Shown: positions 36,443 to 45,886 of the stretch, in pieces
Layout of the letters: each line of letters begins with the position of its first letter
Numbering within the stretch: the first letter of the stretch is position 1
Assembly: GCF_029909975.1 (NCBI RefSeq)
Contig: NZ_CP094516.1
Location: forward strand, 5,084,001 to 5,148,000
Source: Bradyrhizobium sp. ISRA430
GTDB taxonomy: Bacteria > Pseudomonadota > Alphaproteobacteria > Rhizobiales > Xanthobacteraceae
DNA: 64,000 bases
Direction: 5' to 3'
Made by a program: the position numbers and the translations under genes
Notes under the pieces: model-generated
What the model was told of the DNA's origin: nothing
The model's database searches: none
The model's input: the letters and a program-made list of their open reading frames with translations, nothing else

Positions 36443-38662
36443 ATGGAAGCCCAGGTGTCTGCTGCGTTCGTCTCTCTGCGCCCATGGTCGCCGCCACCCG
36501 ATGCCAGCGACATCGTCAAGGGCATTCATGCCATGCTGCACCCGCGCAACATCGTGCTGGTGGGCGCGACCGACAAGCCCGGTAATTATGCCGAGCGCAT
36601 CTGGAATAATCTGGTCAAGTACGGCTTCGAGGGCGGTCTCTACCCGGTCAACGCCAAGCGCGAAGCCATCTGGGGCGTCACCTGCTACAAGGATTTCGCG
36701 AGCCTTCCCGAGAAGCCCGATCACGTGCTGGTGCTGGTGCCTGCGCGGTTTGCCGTGCAGGTGATCCGCGATGCCGGCGCGGCCGGCGCGCGTTCGGCCA
36801 CCATCGTCACCTCCGGCTTCAGCGAGTTGCAGGATGAAGAGAGCCAGAGGCTCGCGGCCGAACTGCAAGCGGCGGTGCGCGAGACCGGACTTGCCGTCAC
36901 GGGCCCGAACTGCCTCGGCAATTTGAGCGCCGGCGAAAAGCTCTTCACCAACATCGACGACCGCGTCGTCACCATGGAACAGGGCGCGGTGGCGATCGCC
37001 GGGCAATCCGGCGCGATCGTCATGGCGATCCGGCAGGCGCTGGAGGATCGCGGCGTCGGCGTCGGCTACATGGTCACGACCGGCAACGAGACCGGGCTCG
37101 AAACGCCCGACCTCATGCGCTATTTCGCCGAGGATCCCGGCATCAAGGTGATCGTCGTCTATCTCGAAGGCGTCCGCAACACCAAGGCGTTCCGCGACGC
37201 CTGCAAGGCGGCGCGCGCCGCACACAAGCCGGTGATCGCGCTCAAGCTCGGGGCGTCCGAGGGCGGCCGCGCCGCGGCGATGGCGCACACCGGCGCGCTC
37301 GCTGGCTCGATCGAGACGTTCGATGCGATTGCGACCCGCGAGGGCGTGATTCGCGTCGACGGCCTCGATGAGCTGATCGAGACCACCGAATGCTTCGCCC
37401 ACGCCGCGGTGCCCAAGGGCGATCGGCTTGCCGCCGTCACGCTGTCCGGCGGCAAACGCGGCATGCTGATCGACGCTTTCTATGCCGCGGGCCTGAACTT
37501 CGCGCCGCTGAGCCCGCATGTCAGCGGCGAACTCGCGAAGATGCTCGGACCCGGCTCGATCGTCGGCAACCCGCTCGACGCCGGGTTTGCCGCGGTGGTC
37601 GATCCCTCCGTCTACATGAAGTCGATCAAACTGATGATCGACGATCCCGATATCGACGTCGTCATCATCGATTCCGAGCTGCCGAAGGCGCCGCACGAGC
37701 TGCGCGAGCGCAACTTGCGCATCGTCAACGAGATGGCGAGCCGGGCCTCAAAGCCCGTGATCTATGTCAGCGCGATGTCGATCGGCTTCACCGACTTCAC
37801 CAAGGGCTTGCGCAAATCGTTGCCGCATCTCACGGTCATGCAGGGCATGGACCGCGCGGTCACCGCGATCAAATCGCTGCTCGACTATGCCAGGCTGCGC
37901 AAGGAGGTGCCTGACATCCTCTCGAGCTCGAAGCCTGCCGCACGCGCCGTGCTGGAGAAGACGCTGAACTCGGCAACCGGCGCCGCGCTCGACGAGGTCG
38001 CCTCGAAGAAGCTGCTGAAGGCCTACGGCATCCCGATCTCGAAAGAGGCGATCGCGCAGACCGCGGCGGAGGCCGTCAGAATCGCCAAGCAGATCGGTTT
38101 CCCGGTCGTGGCCAAGGTCGTCAGCGCCGAGATCCTGCACAAATCGGATATCGGCGGCGTGATGCTGAACCTCAACAGCGCGGCCGAGGTGAAGAAGGCA
38201 TTCGCCGACATCACCGCGCGGGTGAAGAAGCTGAAGGGCAAGCCGAGGCTCGACGGCATCCTGATCGCGCAGCAGGTCAAGGCCGATCTCGAGCTCGTGG
38301 TCGGCGCGTCCCTGGATGCCGAGATGGGCCCGGTTGTGCTGTTCGGAACCGGCGGCATCGATATCGAGCTGATGAAGGACGTCGCGCTCGCCGGCGCACC
38401 CCTGAACGCGGCCGAGGCAAGGCTCCTGATCGGTCGCACCAAGGCCGGCATCAAGGTGCGCGGCTATCGCGGCAAGCCGAAGCTCGACGAGGCCTCCGCC
38501 GTGAAGGCGCTGGTCGGGCTCTCCAACCTGATCGCGGATGCCGGCGACCGGATCGCCTCGATCGACATCAATCCGTTCCTGATCAATCCAAAGACTGGCG
38601 TAGCAGTCGATGCGCTGATCGTCCTGAACAATGCTGCGGCAAAGCGCGCCGCCGGTCACTGA
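36443..38662 (+). CDS. ADP-forming acyl-CoA synthetase (acetate-CoA ligase family, fused subunits)
   Basis: 739 residues; ATG at 36443 with GTGAGGA upstream. Domains in order: a CoA-binding Rossmann domain (about 20-150, MLHPRNIVLVGATDKPGNYA), two succinyl-CoA ligase-like flavodoxin domains (about 160-480, with the probable phospho-histidine in MAHTGALAGS), and a C-terminal ATP-grasp domain (about 510-735, SKKLLKAYGIPISKEA and GFPVVAKVVSAEILHKSDIGG). It interconverts an acyl-CoA with the acid while making or using ATP. Unlike the two AMP-forming synthetases in the window, it conserves energy. It is a stand-alone gene. Confidence 0.9.
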   Translation: MEAQVSAAFVSLRPWSPPPDASDIVKGIHAMLHPRNIVLVGATDKPGNYAERIWNNLVKYGFEGGLYPVNAKREAIWGVTCYKDFASLPEKPDHVLVLVPARFAVQVIRDAGAAGARSATIVTSGFSELQDEESQRLAAELQAAVRETGLAVTGPNCLGNLSAGEKLFTNIDDRVVTMEQGAVAIAGQSGAIVMAIRQALEDRGVGVGYMVTTGNETGLETPDLMRYFAEDPGIKVIVVYLEGVRNTKAFRDACKAARAAHKPVIALKLGASEGGRAAAMAHTGALAGSIETFDAIATREGVIRVDGLDELIETTECFAHAAVPKGDRLAAVTLSGGKRGMLIDAFYAAGLNFAPLSPHVSGELAKMLGPGSIVGNPLDAGFAAVVDPSVYMKSIKLMIDDPDIDVVIIDSELPKAPHELRERNLRIVNEMASRASKPVIYVSAMSIGFTDFTKGLRKSLPHLTVMQGMDRAVTAIKSLLDYARLRKEVPDILSSSKPAARAVLEKTLNSATGAALDEVASKKLLKAYGIPISKEAIAQTAAEAVRIAKQIGFPVVAKVVSAEILHKSDIGGVMLNLNSAAEVKKAFADITARVKKLKGKPRLDGILIAQQVKADLELVVGASLDAEMGPVVLFGTGGIDIELMKDVALAGAPLNAAEARLLIGRTKAGIKVRGYRGKPKLDEASAVKALVGLSNLIADAGDRIASIDINPFLINPKTGVAVDALIVLNNAAAKRAAGH

Positions 38663-38687
38663 GATGGCATAGGGCGGACTAGCCCTA

Positions 38688-38827
38688 CTGCGTCACAAGT
38701 CCCCGGCCCCATCCTGGGGAGCCCGCAACACGCGGGCGTCTCGAAGGATGGGCGCGGGCGAGAGCTGGGCCTTCACGGTTCGAGACGCGCGTTCCGCGCT
38801 CCTCACCATGAGGGTCTTGTGACGCAG
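38688..38827. repeat. 140-base inverted-repeat element with 12-base perfect ends (MITE-like)
   Basis: CTGCGTCACAAG (38688-38699) is exactly inverted as CTTGTGACGCAG (38816-38827), and similarity continues weakly outward (GACTAGCCC / AAGTCTAGCCC). The inside holds GTCTCGAAGGATGGG and GGTTCGAGACGC, another partial inverted pair. It occupies most of the 308-base gap 38663-38970. No open frame of its own is visible. Confidence 0.72.
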
Positions 38828-38970
38828 CAAGTCTAGCCCGGCGCAATCCACCAATTCGGGCAACGGTCGAAGACAGCAGCGGGTTACGCTTCGCTAACTC
38901 GCCCTGCCTAGCATTGTGGCCAAATGGATATCCTTCCAACTGACCCGGTTTGACCGTAAAATCGAACTGC

Positions 38971-39807
38971 ATGGCACGCGCAAGCAATCTGGTGATCGGA
39001 ACGGCGACGCTGGCGGTGATCGCCGTGGCGTTCGGCGGCCTGCTCGGCGTGCAGAAATGGCGCTCGATCCAGAGCCGCAGCCAGCTCCGGGTCGTTTTCG
39101 AGGGCGGATCGGCGAGCGGGCTGCGCCGCGGCGGTCCGGTCAATTTCGACGGCGTGCCCGCAGGCCATATCCTGTCGATCAAGCTGGACAATCCCCGCCG
39201 GATCGTGGCGCTCGTGATGCTCGACAACAATGCGCCGATCCGCAAGGACACCGTGGCGGGGATCGAGCTTCAGGGCCTTACCGGCATTGCCGCGATTTCG
39301 CTGATCGGCGGTGCGCCCTCGGCGCCCCCCGTGCCGCTGGATTCGGACGGAATCCCGGTGCTGACCGCCGATCTCAGCGACGCCGAATCCATCGTCGAGA
39401 CGCTGCACAGCGTCGACCGCATGATCGTCAGCAACTCCGCCGCGATCACGGACACCCTCCGCACGTTCGAAGATTACACCGCCGATCTGAAGGGCAAGGG
39501 CGATGAGATCGACGCCGTCATGGCCAAGGTCGACAGCGCCTTTGCCGGCTTCGACAAGGCGGTCACCAAGATCGAGGGCGTGGTGCCGGGCTTCGTCGAT
39601 GGCAAGGCCGACGAGCTGTTCGAGAAGGTGCAGGGGCTACGCGAGCTCGCCGAGACCATGAAGAAGAAGTCGGCAAGCTTCATCGAGGACGGGCGCAGAA
39701 CGCTGCTCGACATCAGCGAGGGCGCCAACAAGATGAGCGGCAAGTTCGATCCGCAAGGCACCCCCGCCCCGCGCCAGCCCCGCAGGCCGCCGCAGCAGAA
39801 GCGGTAA
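38971..39807 (+). CDS. MCE/MlaD family protein (lipid-transport binding protein)
   Basis: 278 residues from the ATG at 38971; a TTG seven codons earlier is possible and no good ribosome binding site is seen for either. One N-terminal transmembrane helix (about 5-27) is followed by a single MCE domain (about 38-118: LRVVFEGGSASGLRRGGPVN, GIELQGLTGIAAISLIGG). A long helical region and a proline-rich tail (QGTPAPRQPRRPPQQKR) follow. MlaD-type proteins ferry phospholipids across the periplasm with an MlaE permease and MlaF ATPase; neither gene is adjacent, so the partners must be elsewhere or upstream of another unit. Confidence 0.88.
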   Translation: MARASNLVIGTATLAVIAVAFGGLLGVQKWRSIQSRSQLRVVFEGGSASGLRRGGPVNFDGVPAGHILSIKLDNPRRIVALVMLDNNAPIRKDTVAGIELQGLTGIAAISLIGGAPSAPPVPLDSDGIPVLTADLSDAESIVETLHSVDRMIVSNSAAITDTLRTFEDYTADLKGKGDEIDAVMAKVDSAFAGFDKAVTKIEGVVPGFVDGKADELFEKVQGLRELAETMKKKSASFIEDGRRTLLDISEGANKMSGKFDPQGTPAPRQPRRPPQQKR

Positions 39808-39849
39808 GCGTGGCGTGCTTTGACGAGCACTCGCGACTATCGACTCCCG

Positions 39850-39900
39850 CTACAAAAATTTCCCTGGGGTATTGGGTCCCGGCCTTCGCCAGGACGACGG
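39850..39900. repeat. Half copy of the GTCGTCC palindromic family, copy 5
   Basis: Only the inner block and the right arm are present (TTTCCCTGGGGTATTGGGTC, then CCGGCCTTCGCCAGGACGAC). The left arm is missing, so this is a decayed copy. Confidence 0.7.
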
Positions 39901-39951
39901 CGGAGTGTGGGGCGATTGTTGCCGTCCCTAACTAGTCCAGGACCTGCTCCC

Positions 39952-41454
39952 TCACCCGTATACGAACGCATTGTCGTCCAGATCCGTCTTCGGGATCTCG
40001 TCCTTCTCGGTCCAGTAATCCTGGCTGTGCTGCCATTCCGGCTTGTCGCCGCGCTTGGGCAACAGGTGCATGTTGCGCATCATATAGCCGGGGTTGAAGT
40101 TTTCCGGATCGATCCAGGGCAGGATCGGCATGTTGTGATCCTCGGGCCGCAGCTTGACCTCGACCTTCTTCGCGCCCTTGTCCTTCATATGGCCGAGCAG
40201 CCTACAGACGAAGTCGGCGACGAGATCGACGCGCAGCGTCCAGCTTGCGCGGAAATAGCCGAACACCCAGACCATGTTCGGCACACCCGTGAACATCATG
40301 CCGCGATAGGTGACGGTGTCGCCGAAGGCGAGCGGCTGGCCGTCGATCTCGAACGCGATGTCGCCGAGAGCGGCGAGGTTGAATCCGGTCGCGGTGACGA
40401 CGACGTCGGTCTCGAGCAGCTTGCCCGACTTGAGCTGAATGCCGTTCTCGACGAAGCACTCGATCTCGTCGGTGACGACGGACGCCTTGCCGCTGGCGAT
40501 ACCCTTGAACAGGTCGGCATCGGGCACGAAGGCGATGCGCTGCCGCCACGGCCGGTACGTTGGCGTGAAGTGGGTCTCGACGTCGTAGTCCGGCCCGAGA
40601 ACCGCGCGGATCTGATCGATCAGGTCCTTCTTCACCTGGTCGGGCTTGGCCACGCAGAGCTTTGTGAACGCATCCTGCTCGAACAGTATCTTTCGCCGGA
40701 CGATCTCGTGGATCCACTCTTCGTCCACCTGAAGCCGGCGCAGTTCCTCGGCGATCTCGATGGCGTTGCGGCCGAGCCGGAAATAGGTCGGCGAGCGCTG
40801 CAGCATGGTGACATGCGCGCAAGCGTCCGCGATGTTGGGCACCAGCGTCGCCGCGGTCGCGCCCGAGCCGATCACGACCACTTTCTTGCCTGAGAGGTCG
40901 AGATCATCCGGCCAGGTCTGCGGATGGACGATACGGCCCTTGAAGCGATCCATGCCCTTCCATTCCGGCGTGTAGCCCTCGGAATGGCGGTAGTAACCCT
41001 GGCACATCCAGAGGAAGTTGGCGGTGAAGGTTCTGGCCTCGCCGGTGTCGGTCGTTACCGCTTCGATGGTCCAGAGATTCGTCTCGCTCGACCAGCTCGC
41101 CGAATTGATCTTGTGCCCGTAGCGGATGTGCCTTGCGATATCGTTGTCTTCGATCACCTCGTTCATGTAGGCGAGGATCTCTTCGGCGGTCGCGATCGGC
41201 GGGCCGACCCAGGGCTTGAAGCGATAGCCGAAGGTGTGGAGATCGCTGTCGGAGCGGATGCCTGGATAGCGATGCGTGGTCCAGGTGCCGCCGAACGTCT
41301 CCTGCGTCTCCAGGATCACGAAGCTCGTGCCGGGAAGCTGCTTGGTGAGATGATAGGCGCTGCCGATGCCCGAGATACCGGCACCGACGATCAGCACGTC
41401 GAAATGTTCTGAAGCCTGTTTGGTCGTGGCGTGACTGCGAACAGCGACATTCAT
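39952..41454 (-). CDS. Type I Baeyer-Villiger / flavin-containing monooxygenase
   Basis: 500 residues from the ATG at 41454. The FAD motif is LIVGAGISGIGSAYHL (residues 21-36), followed by FGGTWTTHRYPGIRSDSDLH, and the NADPH motif is VVVIGSGATAATL (residues 192-204). The Baeyer-Villiger fingerprint F-x-G-x-x-x-H-x-x-x-W-P is intact as FKGRIVHPQTWP (171-182). It inserts oxygen next to a ketone to give an ester or lactone, or oxidises a soft nucleophile. The substrate is unknown. It is a single gene flanked by unrelated functions. Confidence 0.92.
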   Translation of the reverse strand: MNVAVRSHATTKQASEHFDVLIVGAGISGIGSAYHLTKQLPGTSFVILETQETFGGTWTTHRYPGIRSDSDLHTFGYRFKPWVGPPIATAEEILAYMNEVIEDNDIARHIRYGHKINSASWSSETNLWTIEAVTTDTGEARTFTANFLWMCQGYYRHSEGYTPEWKGMDRFKGRIVHPQTWPDDLDLSGKKVVVIGSGATAATLVPNIADACAHVTMLQRSPTYFRLGRNAIEIAEELRRLQVDEEWIHEIVRRKILFEQDAFTKLCVAKPDQVKKDLIDQIRAVLGPDYDVETHFTPTYRPWRQRIAFVPDADLFKGIASGKASVVTDEIECFVENGIQLKSGKLLETDVVVTATGFNLAALGDIAFEIDGQPLAFGDTVTYRGMMFTGVPNMVWVFGYFRASWTLRVDLVADFVCRLLGHMKDKGAKKVEVKLRPEDHNMPILPWIDPENFNPGYMMRNMHLLPKRGDKPEWQHSQDYWTEKDEIPKTDLDDNAFVYG

Positions 41455-41579
41455 TGTTGCTTCTATGCCTTGCTTGGTTTTTGGACCGCCCTTGACCGGG
41501 CGGCGCGTTTCCTCCGCGATCGGCTTGGTCGCCCATCGCGCTTCCACTGCAAAATGACATAGATCAGGTCGCGATCAAA

Positions 41580-42338
41580 TCACAGCGCCGCACCCCAGCT
41601 CCGCGCGGTCTGCACGATCCAGTCGCGATAGAGCGTGAGTGGGGTGACGCCGGTCAATCCACCGCAACCGGCCGCGCCATTCGGCCCGGTCGACCAGCTA
41701 ATGACGCCAACGATCACGGGCCCGCTCGGCCTATCCTCGAACACTGGGCCGCCGGAATCACCGGTGCAGGCGCCGATTCCGTCGCGAACACCGTTGGTTA
41801 CGGGATCGACCAACCGGATCTGGAGCGTGCCGGGCTGACCCGTGGCAACAAGGCCGGCGACCCGCGTGATACCGCCGCTCTTGCCATCGCCGCGCGTGGT
41901 GACGCCGATGCCAGCGATGGTGAAGCGGCTGCCGACGTGAATTGGAATTTGCGGCGCGCCGACCGGCACCGTCGATTTTCCCTTGAGTGGAATTTCGAGC
42001 TGCAGCAGCGCCACGTCGGCGGTGGCACGATGCGCCTGCATCGCCTGCATGTTGAAGCTCGGATGGATCGCGACGGTGCGGACATTCAGGAGTTGCGGCT
42101 TACCATCGGCGCCATAGTCGACGACCTTGTAGTCTGCACCGGGTTGCACACAGTGCGCCACCGTCAGCACCAGCTTCGGTGCGATCAGGCTGCCGGTGCA
42201 GAAATTGCCGCGCGAGCCGACGATGGTGACGATGGCACGCGCCACGCCTTCGGCCTGCGGCGTGCCCCCGCCGACGATGGCATGGGCGGGCGTGGTGAGC
42301 AGCAGGACACCTGCAATGAACGTCGCGAACTTTGTCAT
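41580..42338 (-). CDS. Secreted trypsin-like serine protease (S1 family)
   Basis: 252 residues from the ATG at 42338 (a GTG at 42362 is in frame). A Sec signal peptide ends AHA, immediately followed by IVGGGTPQ, the N-terminus of an active trypsin. The catalytic triad is His62 (TVAHC), Asp108 (ATADVALLQ) and Ser195 (CTGDSGGPVF), with the oxyanion glycine present. Specificity pocket residues lie in VISWSTGPNGAAGCGG. The mature enzyme should be periplasmic or secreted. The monooxygenase gene is 125 bases downstream on the same strand. Confidence 0.93.
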   Translation of the reverse strand: MTKFATFIAGVLLLTTPAHAIVGGGTPQAEGVARAIVTIVGSRGNFCTGSLIAPKLVLTVAHCVQPGADYKVVDYGADGKPQLLNVRTVAIHPSFNMQAMQAHRATADVALLQLEIPLKGKSTVPVGAPQIPIHVGSRFTIAGIGVTTRGDGKSGGITRVAGLVATGQPGTLQIRLVDPVTNGVRDGIGACTGDSGGPVFEDRPSGPVIVGVISWSTGPNGAAGCGGLTGVTPLTLYRDWIVQTARSWGAAL

Positions 42339-42473
42339 GGAAACACGTCTTGATAGGAACACGTATTGGCGGTCGATCGTAAAGATCCGACATGGCTTCG
42401 GACTCGCCCTTGCCGATACCCCGTGCTAGCCGTCTTGTCAGCTATCTTGGCACGAATTGACGAGGGTGCGACA

Positions 42474-43109
42474 TTGACGATCGAGGCCGTGATTTTTGAT
42501 TTTGGCGGTGTGTTGACCAGCTCGCCGTTCGAGGCGTTTACGCGCTTCGAGACCGAACGGGGCCTGCCCGCCGACATCATCCGGCGTACCAATGCCGCCA
42601 ATCATCTGGAAAATGCATGGGCCAAGTTCGAGCGCGCCGAGGTCGATATCGATACCTTCGATCATTTGTTCGCCGCGGAATCGCTCGCGCTCGGCGCCGA
42701 GGTCCGCGGCCGTGACGTGCTGCCGCTGCTGCAGGGCGATCTGCGCCCCGAGATGGTCGAGGCCTTGAAGCGTATCAAGGCGAAGTTCAAGACCGGCTGC
42801 ATCACCAATAACCTGCCGGCGAACGCGATCGGCAGCCTCACCGGTCGCACACTCTATGTCGCAGAGGTGATGGCGCTGTTCGACCACGTCATCGAGTCCG
42901 CCAAGATCGGCTTACGCAAGCCCGACCCGCGCATCTACCGGATGATGGTCGAGACGCTGAAGGCCGATCCGGCACGATGCGTTTATCTCGACGATCTCGG
43001 CGTCAACCTCAAGCCGGCGCGCGAGATGGGCATGACCACGATCAAGGTCACCAGCGGCGCGCAGGCGATCGCCGAGCTCGAGGCGGCGACGGGGTTGAAG
43101 CTCGGATAG
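42474..43109 (+). CDS. HAD-superfamily hydrolase (HAD-IA, epoxide-hydrolase N-terminal phosphatase-like)
   Basis: 211 residues from a TTG at 42474, chosen because CGAGGG lies seven bases upstream and HAD proteins begin right at this strand. Motif I is AVIFDFGGVL with nucleophile Asp9; the usual second aspartate is glycine, as in soluble-epoxide-hydrolase-type HADs. Motif II is in CITNNLPAN, the lysine is in SAKIGLRKPDPRIY, and motif IV is CVYLDDLGVNLKPAREMGM. It is probably a small-molecule phosphatase or dehalogenase-like hydrolase; the substrate is unknown. Confidence 0.88.
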   Translation: MTIEAVIFDFGGVLTSSPFEAFTRFETERGLPADIIRRTNAANHLENAWAKFERAEVDIDTFDHLFAAESLALGAEVRGRDVLPLLQGDLRPEMVEALKRIKAKFKTGCITNNLPANAIGSLTGRTLYVAEVMALFDHVIESAKIGLRKPDPRIYRMMVETLKADPARCVYLDDLGVNLKPAREMGMTTIKVTSGAQAIAELEAATGLKLG

Positions 43110-43183
43110 CTGCGGCAACGGCACTCTCACCCCTCGTCCTGAGAGGGTGAGGGATGTAGATGGTCACGTGCTGCCTCAACAAT

Positions 43184-43263
43184 CGTCATTGCGAGCGAAG
43201 CGAAGCAATCCAGGCTGTCTCCGCGGTGGGATTCTGGATTGCTTCGCTGCGCTCGCAATGACG
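43184..43263. repeat. Palindromic repeat, ATTGCGAG family, copy 3
   Basis: CGTCATTGCGAGCGAAGCGA at the left is mirrored by CTTCGCTGCGCTCGCAATGACG, with inner arms GCAATCCAG / TGGATTGC. It sits between convergent genes. Confidence 0.9.
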
Positions 43264-43293
43264 GTGTGGCGCGATATCGCTTAATGGAGAGGC

Positions 43294-44400
43294 CTATTCC
43301 GCCGCGGCAGCGATCCGCTCCGGGAATGCGGCTGCCAGCGAGGCGCGGTCGGGCTTCAGCACGCCGCGCTCGGTGATGAGGCCGGTGACGAGCCGCGCCG
43401 GTGTGACGTCGAACGCGTAGTTCGCGACCGGCGAGCCTTCCGGCACGATGCGCACCGTCTCCAGCCGGCCATCGGCGGTGCGGCCGGTCATGTCGGTGAC
43501 CTCTGCGCCGCCGCGCTGCTCGATCGGAATGTCCCTGATGCCGTCATTGACGGCGAAGTCGATCGTCGGCGACGGCAGCGCGACGTAGAACGGCACGCCG
43601 TTGTCATGCGCCGCGAGCGCCTTGAGGTACGTGCCGATCTTGTTGCAGACGTCGCCATTGGCGGCGACGCGGTCGGTGCCGACGATGGCGAGGTCGACCA
43701 TGCCGTGCTGCATCAGATGGCCGCCGGTGTTGTCGGGGATCACCGTGTGCGGCACGCCGTGATGGCCGAGTTCCCAGGCGGTCAGCGAGGCACCCTGATT
43801 GCGCGGGCGGGTCTCGTCGACCCAGACATGGACCTTGATGCCGCGCTCATGCGCGAGATAGATCGGGGCCGTCGCGGTGCCCCAGTCCACGGTCGCAAGC
43901 CAGCCGGCATTGCAATGGGTCAGCACGTTGACCGTCTCGCCCGGCTTCTTCGCCGCGATAGCGTCGATCAGCATAAAGCCGTTACCGGCGATGCCGCGGT
44001 TGATCTCGACGTCCTGCTCGACGATCTCGTCGGCGCGCGCATAGGCGGCTTCCGCCCGCTCTGAGGGGTCGATCGGCGCGAGCGTCGCGCGCATCTCGTC
44101 CAGCGCCCATTTCAGGTTGATGGCGGTCGGCCGCGCCACGACCAGCGTTTCATAGGCGCGCTTCAGGCCGGCATCGGAACTGTCCTCGCGCATGGCGAGC
44201 GCCACGCCATAGGCCGCGGTGGCGCCGATCAGCGGCGCACCGCGCACCAGCATGTCGCGGATAGCCGTAGCCGCATCGTCACACGAGGTCAGCCGCGCGA
44301 CGACGAATTCATGCGGCAGCCTGCGCTGGTCGATCGCACCGACCGACCAGCCGTCACGCTCGCGCCAGATGCTGCGAAAATGCTTGCCGTCAACCTTCAT
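43294..44400 (-). CDS. mtnA: S-methyl-5-thioribose-1-phosphate isomerase
   Basis: 368 residues from the ATG at 44400 ([20 protein letters not shown]), the normal length for MtnA. Conserved blocks include [37 protein letters not shown] with the catalytic cysteine, [17 protein letters not shown] and [19 protein letters not shown] with the catalytic aspartate. It converts methylthioribose-1-phosphate to the ribulose form in methionine salvage. It lies 17 bases downstream of mtnP in the same operon. No mtnB, C or D genes follow in the window. Confidence 0.95.
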   Translation of the reverse strand: MKVDGKHFRSIWRERDGWSVGAIDQRRLPHEFVVARLTSCDDAATAIRDMLVRGAPLIGATAAYGVALAMREDSSDAGLKRAYETLVVARPTAINLKWALDEMRATLAPIDPSERAEAAYARADEIVEQDVEINRGIAGNGFMLIDAIAAKKPGETVNVLTHCNAGWLATVDWGTATAPIYLAHERGIKVHVWVDETRPRNQGASLTAWELGHHGVPHTVIPDNTGGHLMQHGMVDLAIVGTDRVAANGDVCNKIGTYLKALAAHDNGVPFYVALPSPTIDFAVNDGIRDIPIEQRGGAEVTDMTGRTADGRLETVRIVPEGSPVANYAFDVTPARLVTGLITERGVLKPDRASLAAAFPERIAAAAE

Positions 44401-44417
44401 CGCATCTGCCTTTCGCT

Positions 44418-45293
44418 TCAGGCGCGCAGCACGCGCCCCGCCACCGCGTCGAGCTTCGCTAGCAGCTCCGGATCGCGCGCCTCGGGCGCCGTGATCAGCG
44501 CGGTGTCGAGCGCGCGGTCGGAGCCGACCGGGCACGGCTCATGCTCGCGCGGAAAATCCTTTGCCAGCCGCGCCACCAGCGTCTTCGCCTTGTCGGCGTT
44601 AGAAGTCAGCATCCGGATGATGTCCTGCACGGTGACGGCATCATGATCGGGATGCCAGCAATCGAAATCCGTCACCATCGCCACCGTGGCATAGCAAATC
44701 TCCGCCTCGCGGGCGAGTTTTGCCTCGGGCATGTTGGTCATGCCGATCACGGAGTAGCCCAGCGTCTTGTAGGTCATGCTTTCCGCAAGGGTCGAGAATT
44801 GCGGCCCCTCCATGCAGACATAGGTGCCACCGCGGGCGATTGCGATGCCCTCGGCCTCGGCCGCGGCGGCAAGATGAATGCGCAGGCGCGGCGAGACCGG
44901 ATGCGCCATCGATACATGCGCGACGCAGCCCCTGCCGAAGAACGAGCTCTCGCGCTTGTAGGTGCGATCGATGAACTGGTCGACGAGAACGAAGGTCCCG
45001 GGCGGCAGTTCCTCCCTGAACGAGCCGCAGGCCGACAGCGACACCAGGTCAGTGACGCCGGCGCGCTTCAGTACGTCGATATTGGCGCGGTAGTTGATGT
45101 CCGAGGGCGACAGCCGGTGACCCCTGTCATGGCGCGGCAGGAACACGATCGGCAGGCCCGCGATGGTGCCGCGCCGTAAGGGAGCCGAGGGCTCGCCCCA
45201 GGGGCTCCTGATCACCTCTTCGTGTGCGCCCTCGAGGCCCGGCAGATCGTAGATGCCGGAGCCTCCGATGATGCCCAATACCGCCTGCGTCAT
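44418..45293 (-). CDS. mtnP: S-methyl-5'-thioadenosine phosphorylase
   Basis: 291 residues; ATG at 45293. It opens [19 protein letters not shown] and has the phosphate site [52 protein letters not shown] and [20 protein letters not shown] are all standard for the MTAP branch of the PNP family. It phosphorolyses methylthioadenosine to adenine and methylthioribose-1-phosphate, which the next gene isomerises. The two-gene order mtnP-mtnA and close spacing argue for one transcript. Confidence 0.95.
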   Translation of the reverse strand: MTQAVLGIIGGSGIYDLPGLEGAHEEVIRSPWGEPSAPLRRGTIAGLPIVFLPRHDRGHRLSPSDINYRANIDVLKRAGVTDLVSLSACGSFREELPPGTFVLVDQFIDRTYKRESSFFGRGCVAHVSMAHPVSPRLRIHLAAAAEAEGIAIARGGTYVCMEGPQFSTLAESMTYKTLGYSVIGMTNMPEAKLAREAEICYATVAMVTDFDCWHPDHDAVTVQDIIRMLTSNADKAKTLVARLAKDFPREHEPCPVGSDRALDTALITAPEARDPELLAKLDAVAGRVLRA

Positions 45294-45419
45294 GTCTGCT
45301 CCACCCCGTTCGCAATCCGCGATCCCGTGGAGAAGCTATGCCAGTTTTGCGGCGGTTTTGGAACGGGATAGGGGTCGGGATGTCGTCAGGAGAATGACAC
45401 CCCTCGCCGCACATTCGCT

Positions 45420-45546
45420 GTCGTCCTGGCGAAAGCCAGGACTCATTACCCCAGGGGGTGGTTTGACGAAGACTCGTGGTTCGGGACTGCGACCATCCGC
45501 AATCGATAGATTCCTCGGTATGGGTCCTGGCTTTCGCCAGGACGAC
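45420..45546. repeat. Long palindromic intergenic repeat, GTCGTCC family, copy 6
   Basis: GTCGTCCTGGCGAAAGCCAG at the left is inverted as CTGGCTTTCGCCAGGACGAC at the right. It fills the centre of the 314-base gap between mtnP and the acyl carrier protein gene. Nothing else is recognisable there. Confidence 0.88.
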
Positions 45547-45607
45547 GTTCGAGCGTTTGGCAGCAGCTTCGCCTCAATAACGACAGGGGAGGCCGCGGTA
45601 CAGCCAA

Positions 45608-45886
45608 CTAAGCCGCCGTCGCGGGCTGCAACTGGGTCACGATCATCCGCTCCAGCGTTTCGACGGACTGAAAATTCTCCGGCGTAATCTCGGACTGCGG
45701 GATGGTGAAGTCGAACTCGGCTTCCACGCCCAGCATCAGGTTGACCATGTCCATCGAGGTCAGGCCGACGTCGACGAGCTTCGCGGACGGCGTGACGTCA
45801 GCAGCAAGCGAATTCTGTTCGAGGATGCCCTTCACCAGCTTGATGATGCGATTGCGCACGTCGGTATCGAAGGCCTGCATCGGCAA
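45608..45886 (-). CDS. Acyl carrier protein, likely partner of the amino acid:[carrier protein] ligase
   Basis: 92 residues (90 if the second ATG is used). The phosphopantetheine site is DVGLTSMDMVNLML with Ser44; the four-helix ACP pattern follows, with VEAEFDFTIPQSEITPENFQ and ETLERMIVTQL. It is not the housekeeping AcpP, which has DSLD at the site. It is transcribed divergently from the acyl-CoA dehydrogenase, aaRS-like ligase and acyltransferase genes starting at 46236, the arrangement known for aminoacyl carrier proteins in Bradyrhizobium and Agrobacterium. It is inferred to carry an amino acid thioester. Confidence 0.9.
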   Translation of the reverse strand: MPMQAFDTDVRNRIIKLVKGILEQNSLAADVTPSAKLVDVGLTSMDMVNLMLGVEAEFDFTIPQSEITPENFQSVETLERMIVTQLQPATAA

